Source: Juglans regia
Lineage: Eukaryota > Streptophyta > Magnoliopsida > Fagales > Juglandaceae
Reading direction: 5' to 3'
Assembly: GCF_001411555.2 (NCBI RefSeq)
Contig: NC_049901.1
Location: 40,084,964 to 40,148,963, forward strand
Length of the DNA: 64,000 bases
The notes beneath the pieces were generated by a model. It saw only the letters and a program-made list of their open reading frames with translations. It did not search any database and was not told where the DNA came from. Positions within the stretch are counted from its first letter, which is position 1, and every line of letters starts with the position of its first letter. This document shows positions 1-10,084 of the stretch, piece by piece. The position numbers and the translations under genes are program-made.

Positions 1-349
1 ACTCCATAAAGCTTAAGAGAGTTTATTCTAAAAAAACAGGAAAGTTAAGAGAGAGTTTTCTCGTTGCTCCAGAAAGCAGAGAGTATTAGAGAAATTCTTT
101 TTTGAGAGAAAGTTGGGAGAGAGCGAGAGAGAAAGAGAAGTGACTGAGCTTTTTGTAGGTGGCCATGGTTTTAGCATTGGAGGAAGGTGTGAAGAAATTG
201 ACGATTGTCAGTGGGTTTCTTCATCACAGTTTCTTGTTTTTAATTTTGGATGCCTTCTGTTTTGTTAACCATGATCCTATGGATTTCGTACAGAGTATTT
301 CTTCCCCTTCCTCCCTCCATCTCTCTATTTTACAGATTCTTCTTTATCA

Positions 350-490
350 ATGTTTCGGACCGAAATGTTTATTTCAGCCGGATTACCGGAATCCGGCCGG
401 AATGGTATGGAACATCCACCAAAGCCATGCTGGTTACTGTTCCGGCACGGAAAATTCAGGCCAGAACGGAACGGAACGGAAATGAAAACA
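350..490. repeat. GGAACGG/CCGG-rich repeat fragment
   Basis: This short block is rich in CCGGNAT and GGAACGGAACGG words and stands out from the AT-rich surroundings. Its wording (cgaaat..., ccggccg, ttccggcacgg) resembles the 398-bp element at 52843-53240, so it may be a decayed relative. It lies in what is probably an intron of the RING-CH-like gene. Small open frames across it are probably accidental. Confidence 0.3.
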
Positions 491-545
491 TTGATTTTTA
501 CGGTGAGTCCTCAAAGTCTCCCTTATAAGATATACTTGTTTTCAG

Positions 546-1940
546 GTAATTGCTGCAATGGGTGGCTTTGCATACATAATGGATAAAGATGGGGCCTTCA
601 GGAACTCATTCAGTGATGGTTGGGATAAGATTCTGTCAAAACATCCAATACCTTTTTATTATTGTATTGGTAAGTGATCACTTCTACAGTTATTTATATA
701 TTTATTTAATTTGCCTGTTAGGATTAAAGATCCTGTTTGTACCATGCTCATAAACGTGGTTATATTGTTTTATGCAATGCTAAACATAAATGTAATGTGT
801 ACACCATGTCTGCATCCATGTCAATGTCTTATTTTCTGCTATAGAGTGTAGCCACCAATTTGCATTGATATTCTCTATTATTTTTATTGAAAGAAAATAT
901 TAGTGAAAGATGTGTGCCTAAAGAAAATTTGTACCCACTGTTGATTGATATTTTCACTACCTGTACCAGATATGTATGGGGTGGCCCCTCGTTACGTAGA
1001 AATTCTCATTTTTGTAAAACTTATCTTCATTAGCCATGTTAGTGGGCAGTATATGCTCTGTTGTTCTCACTGTAGCCCATAGTCAACTGGGATTTGAATA
1101 TCTTCAACTTTCTTTTAACTAAAACTTAGAAGTTGTATGTTATCAATACTTGTTTCTGGTACTCGCACATTCTTATTTGATTGTCCTTAAGATGGATAAT
1201 GGATCAGTGGGAAAAGTTAGCTTGATTTCATTCCATGATACATGTTGTGTTAGATGGAAACATTGAATGCTTGGTATTCAACAGTGAATATGCTTTCAAT
1301 CTTCTGACTCTATATGCTACCAGGGGTACTGGCGTTCTTTGTGCTGCTTGGATTTTTTGGGCTTATACTACATTGCTCCTCCCTTAATGGTAATGATCCA
1401 AGGATGGCTGGCTGCCAGAATTGCTGTTATGGATGGGGCATCTTGGATTGTTTTCCTGCATCAATGGAGGCGTGTTTTGCCTTGGTTATTGTTTTTGTCG
1501 TCATCTTTGCCATTCTTGGCATAGCTTATGGTTTCCTTGCTGCCACCATGGCCATTCAGAGGATCTGGCAGAGACACTACCATATCCTTACGAAGAGGGA
1601 GCTCACTAAGGTAATCTCTGAACAAAGATGTCCTGTAAATTTTCCTTGCAACTATTGGCCTTGTCGTATGGGAGTCATTAATCAGCCAAAAACGTAGCTT
1701 TCTGAGTCATCCTCCTCACTCGTCACCGCTCTACTAAAGCTGTACTCCGAATGGACTAACGTTTTAGATGTTATAGATCATTCTACTGTCAGCTTTAGAT
1801 ATTAAATCATTGCCAGTGTCAAAACATGAATTTATAACATTTTGCAGGAGTACATAGTGGAGGATCTTCATGGTTGTTACACCCCACCAAAATTGGATCC
1901 AGAACATGAAGCACGTCTAAAGATGCTTAAGCTTTTGTAG
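546..1940 (+). CDS. C-terminal three exons of a RING-CH-like multi-pass membrane protein (partial gene)
   Basis: Exons 546-669, 1324-1610 and 1848-1940 have AG acceptors and GT donors and join in one frame ending at a TAG (1938-1940), giving about 167 residues. The peptide opens with VIAAMGGFAYIMDKDG, carries a hydrophobic segment (VLAFFVLLGFFGLIL), a cysteine cluster (GCQNCCYGWGILDC), a second long hydrophobic segment (VIVFVVIFAILGIAYGFLAA), then a basic tail with QRHYHILTKREL and a final KLDPEHEARLKMLKLL. From memory this matches the membrane tail of plant RING-CH (MARCH-like) proteins, putative E3 ubiquitin ligases of endomembranes. The RING-CH domain itself is not in the window; it would lie upstream of base 1, in which case 1-545 is intron. 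I cannot exclude that the gene is 5'-truncated. The three visible exons show no stop or frameshift. The family name is inference. Confidence 0.65.
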
Positions 1941-2359
1941 TGATAAATGCTGAAGTGGTTTATATATTTTCAAGTATTTAAAATTAATCAGTATGTGAGA
2001 GCTACAATGTGTATTTGCTCTGCACCCTTTGTTTACAGTGAGGAGGAAAGAAAACGGTCGTATTCTAAGTGCTCCCCGATCAAGGTGTGTGCACCTGATT
2101 TGATCTGATCTTGCAAAGCTTGACTGAAACATGATTTGGTATATGGGCTTACATAACCATCTGTGCAGTTTCTACATTTTCATGTCTTTTAATGATAATG
2201 TGTATGTATGCCCATCCATTTTTAGGCTTTTGAAATGAGCCGTATGCGACAGTGTCACCGTTTTCAAATGACGTGTCGAAAGATGATTAATGTTTACAGG
2301 ATGCTTATAACAGTTTAAAAAAGGCGGCGCAATTTTATTTTGAGTCAAACGGTGGGAAT

Positions 2360-2560
2360 GAGTGGATCGAATTCAGATGGGTTGAAATGATTTGTGAATA
2401 GTAAAATAAAAGTTGAATTATTTATTATATTTTTTGTAGAAATTTGAAAAAGTTGAATTGTTTATTATATTTTGTATAGAAATTTAAAAAAATTGTAATG
2501 ATAAGATGAGATAAGTTGAGATGGGTTGAGATAAGTTATGAATATAAACGAGGCTGTTTT
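2360..2560. repeat. MITE family M1 copy (GAGATGAG-type)
   Basis: It contains the family signature: two runs of gttgaattgtttattatattttgt-type sequence, a gaaatttgaaaaagtt word and a closing gataagatgagataag stretch. Related copies lie near 19735-19955, 22025-22245, 25170-25350, 27267-27466, 35262-35470, 53241-53420 and 56505-56705 in both orientations. The better copies end in GTTTGG / CCAAAC terminal inverted repeats, a Tourist/Harbinger-like arrangement. The rest of 1941-3167 holds the 3' flank of the upstream gene and a copy of repeat M2 (2845-2950); I see no gene there. Confidence 0.6.
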
Positions 2561-2844
2561 CAACACTTGGACTAAACATAAAAATTTAGGACCATTCTTC
2601 AATAAATCCTTAATCCTTTTTTTTCCTAGCCGTCAATGTTAAACATTACCGTTCACATAATAGCCTAATAGGCAAACATTCTAGCGTCTATGCTCTGCAA
2701 GAATGACAGTCTTGATTATACAACGTATGACATTGAGACCCTCAGATGGTATTGACTCTAATCCATTAACATCAAAATCAAACTTACTAATTTTGTATAG
2801 TGTTCGTGTTAATTTTACGGGTCGTGTCATATATTATCACCCTT

Positions 2845-2950
2845 AAAGTTTATATAGAAATAAATATACAAATTAATGTGGTTTCATGTGATCCATTATA
2901 TCTACTTTATAATAAAAATAACTTTATAATCCCGTACCGCATCAAACTAT
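2845..2950. repeat. Repeat family M2 copy
   Basis: It carries the words gtttcatgtgatccattatatctactttataataaaaataactttataat. The same sequence recurs near 22655-22790, 29345-29490 (a palindromic copy), 37700-37815 and 42925-43045. It is a dispersed, partly palindromic short repeat, probably a MITE. No coding content. Confidence 0.5.
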
Positions 2951-3172
2951 ATTAGTTTCTAGGTTTATATTTTTGTAATATTTTTGTGGCTAAAGTATTT
3001 CTCTTCCAAAAAATGATATTATTTTTTAAGTTACTTCTTTTTCTCACATTTTGGCCACTTGCTTCTGCAAGAGTCTTCCTTAGTTTGAAGATACTGAGAA
3101 TGCATAGATCTATGATGGGTGCAATGGGTGGCAATGGTGAATAATTGTAACATCAACATCTATATCTGGGTG

Positions 3173-3525
3173 TGTTACACGCCCAAAATTGTTTAAGTTA
3201 TTAGGTTTACATAAGTTAGGGAATTTACTTTATTATTTGAGGGCATTTTCGGTTATGCATGTTTATTGTCCAACGGGTTGAGAGTCTGAGACTAAGTCAA
3301 TGGGTTGTTATGTTCATGGGCAAGGTTGAGTAGGTCACGCACCAGTTCGTGCGTAGTGGTCAGTTATTTCCTTATTATTTGCACCTGTAAAACGCCTATT
3401 AAAGGCCAAGTTATCATGAATGAAACATCAACTATTTTTCATTATTCATTGCCGTGAGCAAACATTGGAGTGACTGGCTACTCGAAATTGCCAGATTTTA
3501 TCACATAAATTCCTGGATCATACCA
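3173..3525 (+). repeat. 5' LTR of the chromovirus
   Basis: It starts TGTTACACGCCC and ends CATACCA, and matches 8098-8480 almost throughout. The start was placed at 3173, not at the equally repeated TG at 3171, because only this placement gives identical 5-bp flanks (GGGTG) on both sides. Confidence 0.92.
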
Positions 3526-3529
3526 AAAT

Positions 3530-3541
3530 TGGTCTCAGAGC
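3530..3541 (+). other. Primer-binding site for minus-strand DNA synthesis
   Basis: TGGTCTCAGAGC lies four bases after the 5' LTR. It matches the common plant retrotransposon site TGGTATCAGAGC, complementary to the 3' end of initiator tRNA-Met, at all but one base. Confidence 0.75.
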
Positions 3542-3555
3542 CGCGTTCCTGCGAC

Positions 3556-4600
3556 ATGGCTGAAGGAACACGACTGTCACAGTTGTCTGAAACAGTAAAC
3601 AACCTACAAGGAAGTACCGCTGCACTGAAGGAGGAGCAATCCAGACATGGAATGCTAATAGAGGGCGTGCTACAGCAGCTCAATAACTTAGCATCAAGTT
3701 ATGACAGCTTGGTACAAATTACAGCTAAGCTTAGTTCAGGGGAAGGAAGTTCTAACAATGCAAAAGTAAATGCTAATCCCTTGTTTGTTGGACAAGGGGG
3801 CATCCAAGCGAGATCCCTCCGGTTGGACTTTCTTCGCTTCGATGGAGGAGATCCCAGCGAATGGATCTTGAAGGCGCAGCAGTTTTTCAATTACTTTGAA
3901 ACTTCGGAAGACCACAAGCTAGAAATTGCCTCTTTTCATATGGAAGGGAAGGCACTGACTTGGTATTATTGGCTGAAAGAATCAAGTTCAGTGGCAAAAT
4001 GGGATGACTTCCTGGAGGCTCTTCGCACCAGATTTGGGCCTTCGGCATACGAGGATCCAGTATGTGCATTCACCAAACTAAGGCAAACAACGAGTGTGGA
4101 GGAATACCAGGCAGCTTTTGAGAACCTATCCAATAAAATAAGTGGGGTAAGTGAAGAGTTTCACATGTACTTTTCTAAGTGGATTAAAAGATGAATTACG
4201 GATCATTGTTACCATGTTCAAACCAAATACCCTTGCTGCTGCTTTTGGCTTGGCTAGGCTACAAGAGGAAGAAGTAACCAGAAAACAGTATTTTTACTGA
4301 AATCCCCAAGTCCAAAATAACCCTCATGCACCCTCATTCAAGTCCGCACCACTCAGATTATCTGGACAAAACACCATACCCCGATTACTAGCCCCAAATC
4401 CAGTACTTAGACTACCAGCCCCCCAAAACCCGAGACCCAACCCACCATTTCAGAGAAGAAATCCTTATCCCATACAGCGTATAAGTCCCAATCAAATGCA
4501 AGAAAGAAGAGATAAAGGTTTATGCTATTTTTGTGATGAAAAAAATCACCAAGGACACAAATGCAGCAGGCCTAAACTATACTTACTGGAAGGGATGGAA
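3556..4600 (+). pseudogene. Chromovirus gag (broken)
   Basis: The ATG at 3556 opens a capsid-type gag frame: an N-terminal coiled-coil-like region (LSETVNNLQGS, ALKEEQSRHG), then the Retrotrans_gag core with LDFLRFDGGDPSEWILKAQQ and a WDDFLEALRTRFGP block. A frameshift near 4165-4175 ends the first frame at 4194, and the coding continues in another frame. A stop near 4299 (TGA in ttttactgaaat) interrupts the proline-rich linker. The zinc knuckle [14 protein letters not shown] (C-X2-C-X4-H-X4-C, about 4523-4564) is intact and lies in the same frame as pol. Gag normally packages the element RNA into particles. Confidence 0.85.
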
Positions 4601-7600
4601 TTTGAAGGAGAAGAAGAAGAAGAATTGCAAGAAGAAGAGATTTTAAACCAGCTTAATACAGAAGCCATACCTGCTGTCCAGCAAGCTGAATTATTGGGTA
4701 TATCCTTGCATGCTATTGTCGGAGCACCTTCTCCCAAAACCATGAGGTTAGTTGGAAAAATTGGCACCTGCTCAGTTATTGTTCTCATAGATACCGGTAG
4801 TACACATAGTTTTATTGATGTAAATGTAGCAAAGAGGGCTAAACTACCAGTGGAAGAAAGCGACTTGGCAGTCCAAGTCGTCAATGGAGACACCCTTCCT
4901 TGCCTTGGTTGCTGTAAGACAGTTCTTTTAAAGATGCAAAGCTGTAACATTTTGGCCAATCTGTTTCTATTAACCTTGGGAGGATGTGATGTTGTGTTAG
5001 GGGTGGACTGGTTAAGGAGTTTGGGTACTATTCAGTGGAACTTTGCTGATTTGAGTATGAGTTTCTTTGTGGAAGGGGTGAATTTATTTCTGCAGGGCTT
5101 GAGACTACCCGAGAAAGCCATAGAGGAAGAGCACAGCTTGAGCAAGGCTACCCTCACAGAAGGAAGAGGGATATGGCTGCAGTTTATGGAGATCAAGGAC
5201 CAACAAGGAGGAGTACCAGTAGAACCTGCCATGCAAGCTGTTTTAAAAGAATTTAAAACAGTGTTTGCGGAACCTAATGGACTCCCACCTCCTAGGAATC
5301 ATGACCACCAGATCCAACTCCAAGAAGCAGCCAAACCAACATGTGTTCGACCCTATCGGTACCTGTATTATCAGGAAGAAGAAATTGAGAAGCTGGTCAG
5401 GGAGATGCTTAAAGTTGGGATCATCCAACCAAGTCAAAGTCCATATTCTTTACCGGTTCTCTTGGTGAGAAAAGCGGATGAGAGTTGGCGGATGTGCATT
5501 GATTATCGAGCCCTCAACAAAGATACAATCAAAGATAAGTTTTCCATCCCTAATATAGATGAGTTGTTGGATGAACTTAATGGTGTTGAATTATTTTCTA
5601 AACTTGACTTAAGGTCGAGCTATCATCAAATCAGGATGAAACCCGAGGATGTGCCAAAAACTGCCTTTCGTACACATGAGGGATATTATGAATTTTTAGT
5701 GATGCCCTTTGGGCTCACTAATACTCCATCAACTTTTCAAGGGTTGATGAATGAGATATTCAGGCCGTATCTTAGGAAATTTGTTTTAATTTTTTTTATG
5801 ACATACTTGTGTACAACAAATCTGTTGAAGAACACGTGGGGCATCTTAAAGCTGTTTTAGAAGTTTTAAAACAACACCAGCTGTATGCAAAAGTCTCAAA
5901 ATGTGTTTTTGGCTGTCGGGAGGTGGAGTATTTGGGCCATGTAATCTCCAAAGAAGGAGTTAAAGCAGATCCATTAAAAATTACAGCCATGATGGAGTGG
6001 CCTGAACCTAAGAATCCTAAAACTTTAAGGGGATTTTTGGGTTTAATAGGTTATTACCGAAAGTTTGTAAGGGGATATGGATGTATTGCAGCCCCTCTGA
6101 CTGCATTACTCAAGAAAAATTCTTTTAAGTGGAGTGAGGAAGTTAGCCAAGCATTCACAACATTGAAGTTAGCTATGGTGACTCCACCCGTGCTCGGATT
6201 ACTAGATTTTTCCAAAATGTTCATAGTCGAATATAATGCTTCTGGAAATGGGTTGGGAGCTGTCCTAATGTAGGAAGGCAGGCCACTAGCCTATTTAAGT
6301 CAAGCCTTAAAAGGTAAAAATCTGTTTCTATCCACTTATGAAAAAAAATTTTTGACTCTTGTGTTGGCTGTTCGGAAATGGAGACATTATTTGTTGGGCC
6401 ATAGATTTAAAACAAGGACTGATCAACAAGCTCTAAAATACCTTTTAGAGCAGAAAGTTAGAACACATTTTCAACAAAAGTGATTAACAAAGCTATTAGG
6501 CGTTGATTTTTGGGTCGAGTACAGAAGTGGCAAAGGAAATAAGGCAGCAGATGCTCTTTCCCGGCTGCCAGATCAAGGCAACAATTCAGATCAAGATGTA
6601 GCCTTGACTAGTCATGGGGAAGCCAAGGCAATAAGAATGGTGATGGTTAATTGGTGGGAAGACCTCCGTCAAATATATCTACAAGATCCCCAATTACAGC
6701 ATTTACTCAACCACTACCATCAAGGTAAGCTCGATTCCCTCAAATATCAGTTTAGAGGAGGATTCCTATTTTATAAAGGGAGGCTACATTTGGGGACCCT
6801 AAAGATACATCAGGAGCAAGTCATGCAGCAATTCCATAGCAACCACATGGGAGGACATACTGGTTCACAGAAGACTCACTCCAGACTCAAGAGAGAATTT
6901 TTTTGGCATGGCATGAAAAAGGACATCAGGAAATTCATAAGAGAATGCGAGGTATGCCAAAGAAACAAAACAGAAAATCTCAAACCAGCTGGGGCTCTAC
7001 AGCCTCTGCCAATACCAAGGAAAGTGTGGGTGGATATCAGTATGGACTTCATAGAAGGATTGCCTCTATCCAAGGGATACAGTGTCATTATGGTGATAGT
7101 GGACAGGTTCAGCAAGTACAGTCATTTCATACCAATGGCACACCCATATACAGTAGCAATAGTGGCGAAAGCATTCATGGAAAATATTTTTAAATTGCAC
7201 GGCATACCACAGAGCATAGTTAGTGACAGAGATGCAATATTCACAAGCAAATTTTGGAAAGAAATCTTTCATCTAAGTGGAACCAAGCTGTTAATGAGTT
7301 CGGCATACCATCCTCAAACAGACGGGCAGACCGAAGTGATGAACAAATGGTTAGAGGGTTACCTCAGGTGCTTTACCAGTGATCGACCCAAAGATTGGGC
7401 TAGTTGGTTAGCACTAGCCAAGTGGACATACAATACCTCAAAGCATTCCTCCACCGGGTTCTCCCCTTTTGAGATAGTCTACGGACAAGAGCCTCCACGT
7501 CACCTCCCGTATGAACCAGGAACCACGGCAGTACAAGCCGTTGAAGACGAAATGAGGAGCCGAGATCTCATCCTCACGTTGGCACGGGAGAACCTGCAAG

Positions 7601-8085
7601 AAGCTCAAACAAGAATGAAGTTGTACGCAGACAAGAAAAGAACAAAAAGAGAATACAGTGTGGGGGATTGGGTCTATTTAAGATTGAGACCCTATAGACA
7701 AATGACGGTAGCAGTAAGGAAAAATTTAAAGCTTTCCCCAAGGTATTTCGGGCCCTTCCAAATCATTCAAAAACTCAGGAAAGTTGCCTATAAGCTCGAT
7801 CTACCCAAAGAATCTAAGATCTATCCGGTATTTCACATATCTTGCCTCAAAAAGAAGATTGGGAATCAGATAAACCCTAACCCTAGGTTACCGACAGTGA
7901 TGGAGAATGGTGCCATGGCTCCCGAGCCCGAAAAGATAATAGAGAGAAGGCTCAAGAAAAAGGGAAACCGAGCAGGAGTTGACTTTCTGGTTCAATGGAG
8001 GGGAACCAACGAAGAAGATGCAACCTGGATTGACGCGGAAGAGCTGCGCAGGACATATCCCGAACTCGTGGGCGAGTTCTTCTAA
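4600..8085 (+). pseudogene. Chromovirus pol: protease, RT, RNase H, integrase, chromodomain (broken)
   Basis: The retropepsin site [10 protein letters not shown] lies near 4785-4815. RT blocks include [32 protein letters not shown] and [17 protein letters not shown] one-base loss around 5795-5805 falls exactly in the F-x-D-D catalytic motif and shifts the frame. RNase H sequence follows, with a TAG at 6271-6273 and a TGA at 6481-6483. The integrase part, from about 6604, is open to the TAA at 8085: HHCC zinc finger (H..H..CEVCQRNK), then DDE core residues in DISMDFIEGLP, VSDRDAIF and GQTEVMNKWLEG. The last about 55 residues form a chromodomain-like module (FLVQWRGTNEEDATWIDAEE), which in this lineage directs integration to particular chromatin. 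Confidence 0.9.
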
Positions 8086-8097
8086 AGGGAGGGGTTG
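8084..8097 (+). other. Polypurine tract of the chromovirus
   Basis: An AAAGGGAGGGG run lies between the end of pol and the 3' LTR, in the place where the plus-strand primer of LTR retrotransposons is expected. Confidence 0.6.
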
Positions 8098-8480
8098 TGT
8101 TACACGCCCAAAATTGTTTAAGTTATTAGGTTTACATAAGTTAGGGAATTTACTTTATTATTTGAGGGCATTTTCGGTTATGCATGTTTATTGTCCAACG
8201 GGTTGACAGTCTGAGACTAAGTCAATGGGTTGTTATGTTCATGGGCAAGGTTGAGTGGGTCACGCACCAGTCCGTGCGAATTGAGTGGGTCACGCACCAG
8301 TCCGTGCGTAGTGGTCAATTATTTCCTTTTTATTCGCACCTGTAAAACGCCTATTAAAGGTCAAGTTATCATGAATGAAACATTAACTATTTTTCATTAT
8401 TCATTGCTGTGAGTAAACATTGGAGTGACTGGCTACTCAAAATTGCCAGATTTTATAACATAAATTCCTGGATCATACCA
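8098..8480 (+). repeat. 3' LTR of the chromovirus with a 30-bp internal duplication
   Basis: Same ends as the 5' LTR. It is 30 bp longer because the unit gggtcacgcaccagtccgtg with its flanks is present twice in tandem (about 8251-8310), whereas the 5' LTR has it once. Since both LTRs are identical at insertion, the duplication arose afterwards. Confidence 0.9.
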
Positions 8481-8485
8481 GGGTG

Positions 8486-9260
8486 CCCCCACCCCCATCT
8501 CTCTGTCTTGCCGTGTCTCGAGAGGCTGTTCGCTTGCATCACATTCACAAGAGAGAGGAATGTTGGGTAATCGTGTGAGAAAAGTTGAAAGGTGCTAAAT
8601 GAGAAGCATTAATCAATTACAAAATGGAGTACTATGTTTAAGCTTTCGATGCAAATTGCAATGTTGTCTGGTTGTCTACAACCTTGCTTACAAACTGCAT
8701 GATATCTCTATTCAGTCGTGGCATTGTTCATTTCTTGGACACTGGCCGGCAATCTGTTATGTTTTGTGCTTGACTTGTGAAAAAATATTGCCCGGTTTAC
8801 TGGCAATTTACAATTGGACAAAGATACGTTTGGTAATAAGAGTCTAAAGGAGCCAAAAACCTAGGCCCTTATTTTCAAATTTTGAAACTCATGTCCTGAT
8901 TTGAGAGATTTGGTTCGATTTTCACTTGTTAATCTCTATGGCTTCTTTCTTTTCTTAGGTTTACTCGGTTCATTGTTTTTATTTTCTTGTACATTTCATT
9001 GCCTCATTCATTTTCTTAAATCTTAGATCTAATCATAGAGACCCAAATAGGCTAATTGGCAAGCGGCTGAACAACGCAGCTCCATCGTCTAGCTACCATC
9101 GGGCAGCCCAGCTCCTTCGCGTCACTTCCCCCACGGCGCCTCTGTTTTTCCTGGGGTAAGCCTCTGCCGCACGCGTCTTCTTCTTCTCTGTAGCGCAGGT
9201 GTATATACGTTTGAGGGTAATAAACTTGATGAATCAATCTAATCAGTATCTACTCAGAGA
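8486..9260. other. Intergenic, nothing recognised
   Basis: Unique-looking sequence between the chromovirus and the first P450 scrap. Small open frames (for example 8599-8847) show no familiar motif or plausible splice context. A GC-richer stretch (9060-9200) encodes nothing I recognise. Confidence 0.5.
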
Positions 9261-9261
9261 A

Positions 9262-9528
9262 TAACTTGCAGGGCAGTATTCGGGAATAAGTGCCCATATG
9301 AAAAGGAATTCATTCATAAATTTGCTGCATGATATTATTAAAGTCGCTGGAGGTTTCGACTTACCTGATTTGTTCCCTTCACTCAAGTTCCTTGGTTTCC
9401 TCACTGGGACAAGGCCCAAGTTGTTGAAGATACAGAGGAGAATAGACAACATTCTCGAAAATATACTTAATGAGCATAAGATCAAAAGAAGCACCACTTC
9501 AGCGGCTAGCAGCAAAGATGAGTCATAA
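9262..9528 (+). pseudogene. CYP71-type cytochrome P450 fragment
   Basis: Translation gives VAGGFDLPDLFPSLKFLGFL followed by TGTRPKLLKIQRRIDNILEN and EHK, the F-G loop region highly typical of CYP71 family P450s. Upstream, VFGNKCPYEKEF lies in a different frame, so a small indel separates the two parts near 9310-9320. About 85 residues remain out of the usual about 500; the N-terminus, I-helix, ExxR and heme-binding region are absent. The frame ends in TAA at 9526-9528. It is a dead scrap, on the strand opposite the P450 relic that follows. Nothing is seen in 9529-10080. Confidence 0.75.
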
Positions 9529-10084
9529 GGCCATGTTCATCATGATGATATATACTCAATAAGCTTTTGAACCTTCAGGCGGCGGCCGAGCTTGAATTCA
9601 ATATAACAAGGAAATTAATCATTTTTAGAGAGAACCCATTGAAAGTGTTCTTAGGTGCATTCTTTCTTGGGGATTGACTTAACTATCAAACACTCACTTG
9701 TCATTTCTCAGCTTGTAGCATTCAACATGCAGATCTTCAAAGAATTCCAACACAAGTTATCGAGCTGGCTGGCTGGCTACATTTCATAACTGGGAAAAGG
9801 TTTCAATTAATTTCTTCCTTCGTGTTTGTTCAATCAATATCTTGCTCTTTCCGTGAGGCTTAAGGTAAGGGCTTGATTTTCATTTCTGTGTGTTGGTCAC
9901 AACAGTGCGAAGGATGCCTGTTCTATTGATTATCAAACAATATTAATACGTTTGTGCAATTTTTGCAATTTTTGCTTGCCAAATGCCATTTTCCCACAAC
10001 ATTGTAACAAAGGCAGCGCCTCTGCATTATTCTTTTACAACCCCTACCAAAAAAGAAAAGCTTCTCAAAATCAAACGTTGAATG

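Larger units (their letters stand above)
3173..8480 (+). mobile_element. Full-length Ty3/gypsy chromovirus (Reina-like), inactivated
   Basis: A 5.3-kb LTR retrotransposon bounded by the target duplication GGGTG (3168-3172 and 8481-8485). Order: 5' LTR, primer-binding site, gag, protease, reverse transcriptase, RNase H, integrase, chromodomain, purine tract, 3' LTR. This gag-PR-RT-RH-INT order defines Ty3/gypsy, and the C-terminal chromodomain defines chromoviruses. The short LTRs (353 and 383 bp) and compact size fit the Reina lineage (inference). Coding is broken by at least two frameshifts and several stops, so the copy cannot transpose by itself. The two LTRs remain very similar with scattered differences, which points to a moderately recent insertion. 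Confidence 0.93.

Noticed and set aside
3171..3173. LTR start at TGTGTTACAC (3171 / 8096)
   Set aside because: The TGTG is repeated in both LTRs, but only a start at 3173 / 8098 gives matching 5-bp target duplications (GGGTG). The extra TG before the 3' LTR is coincidence.
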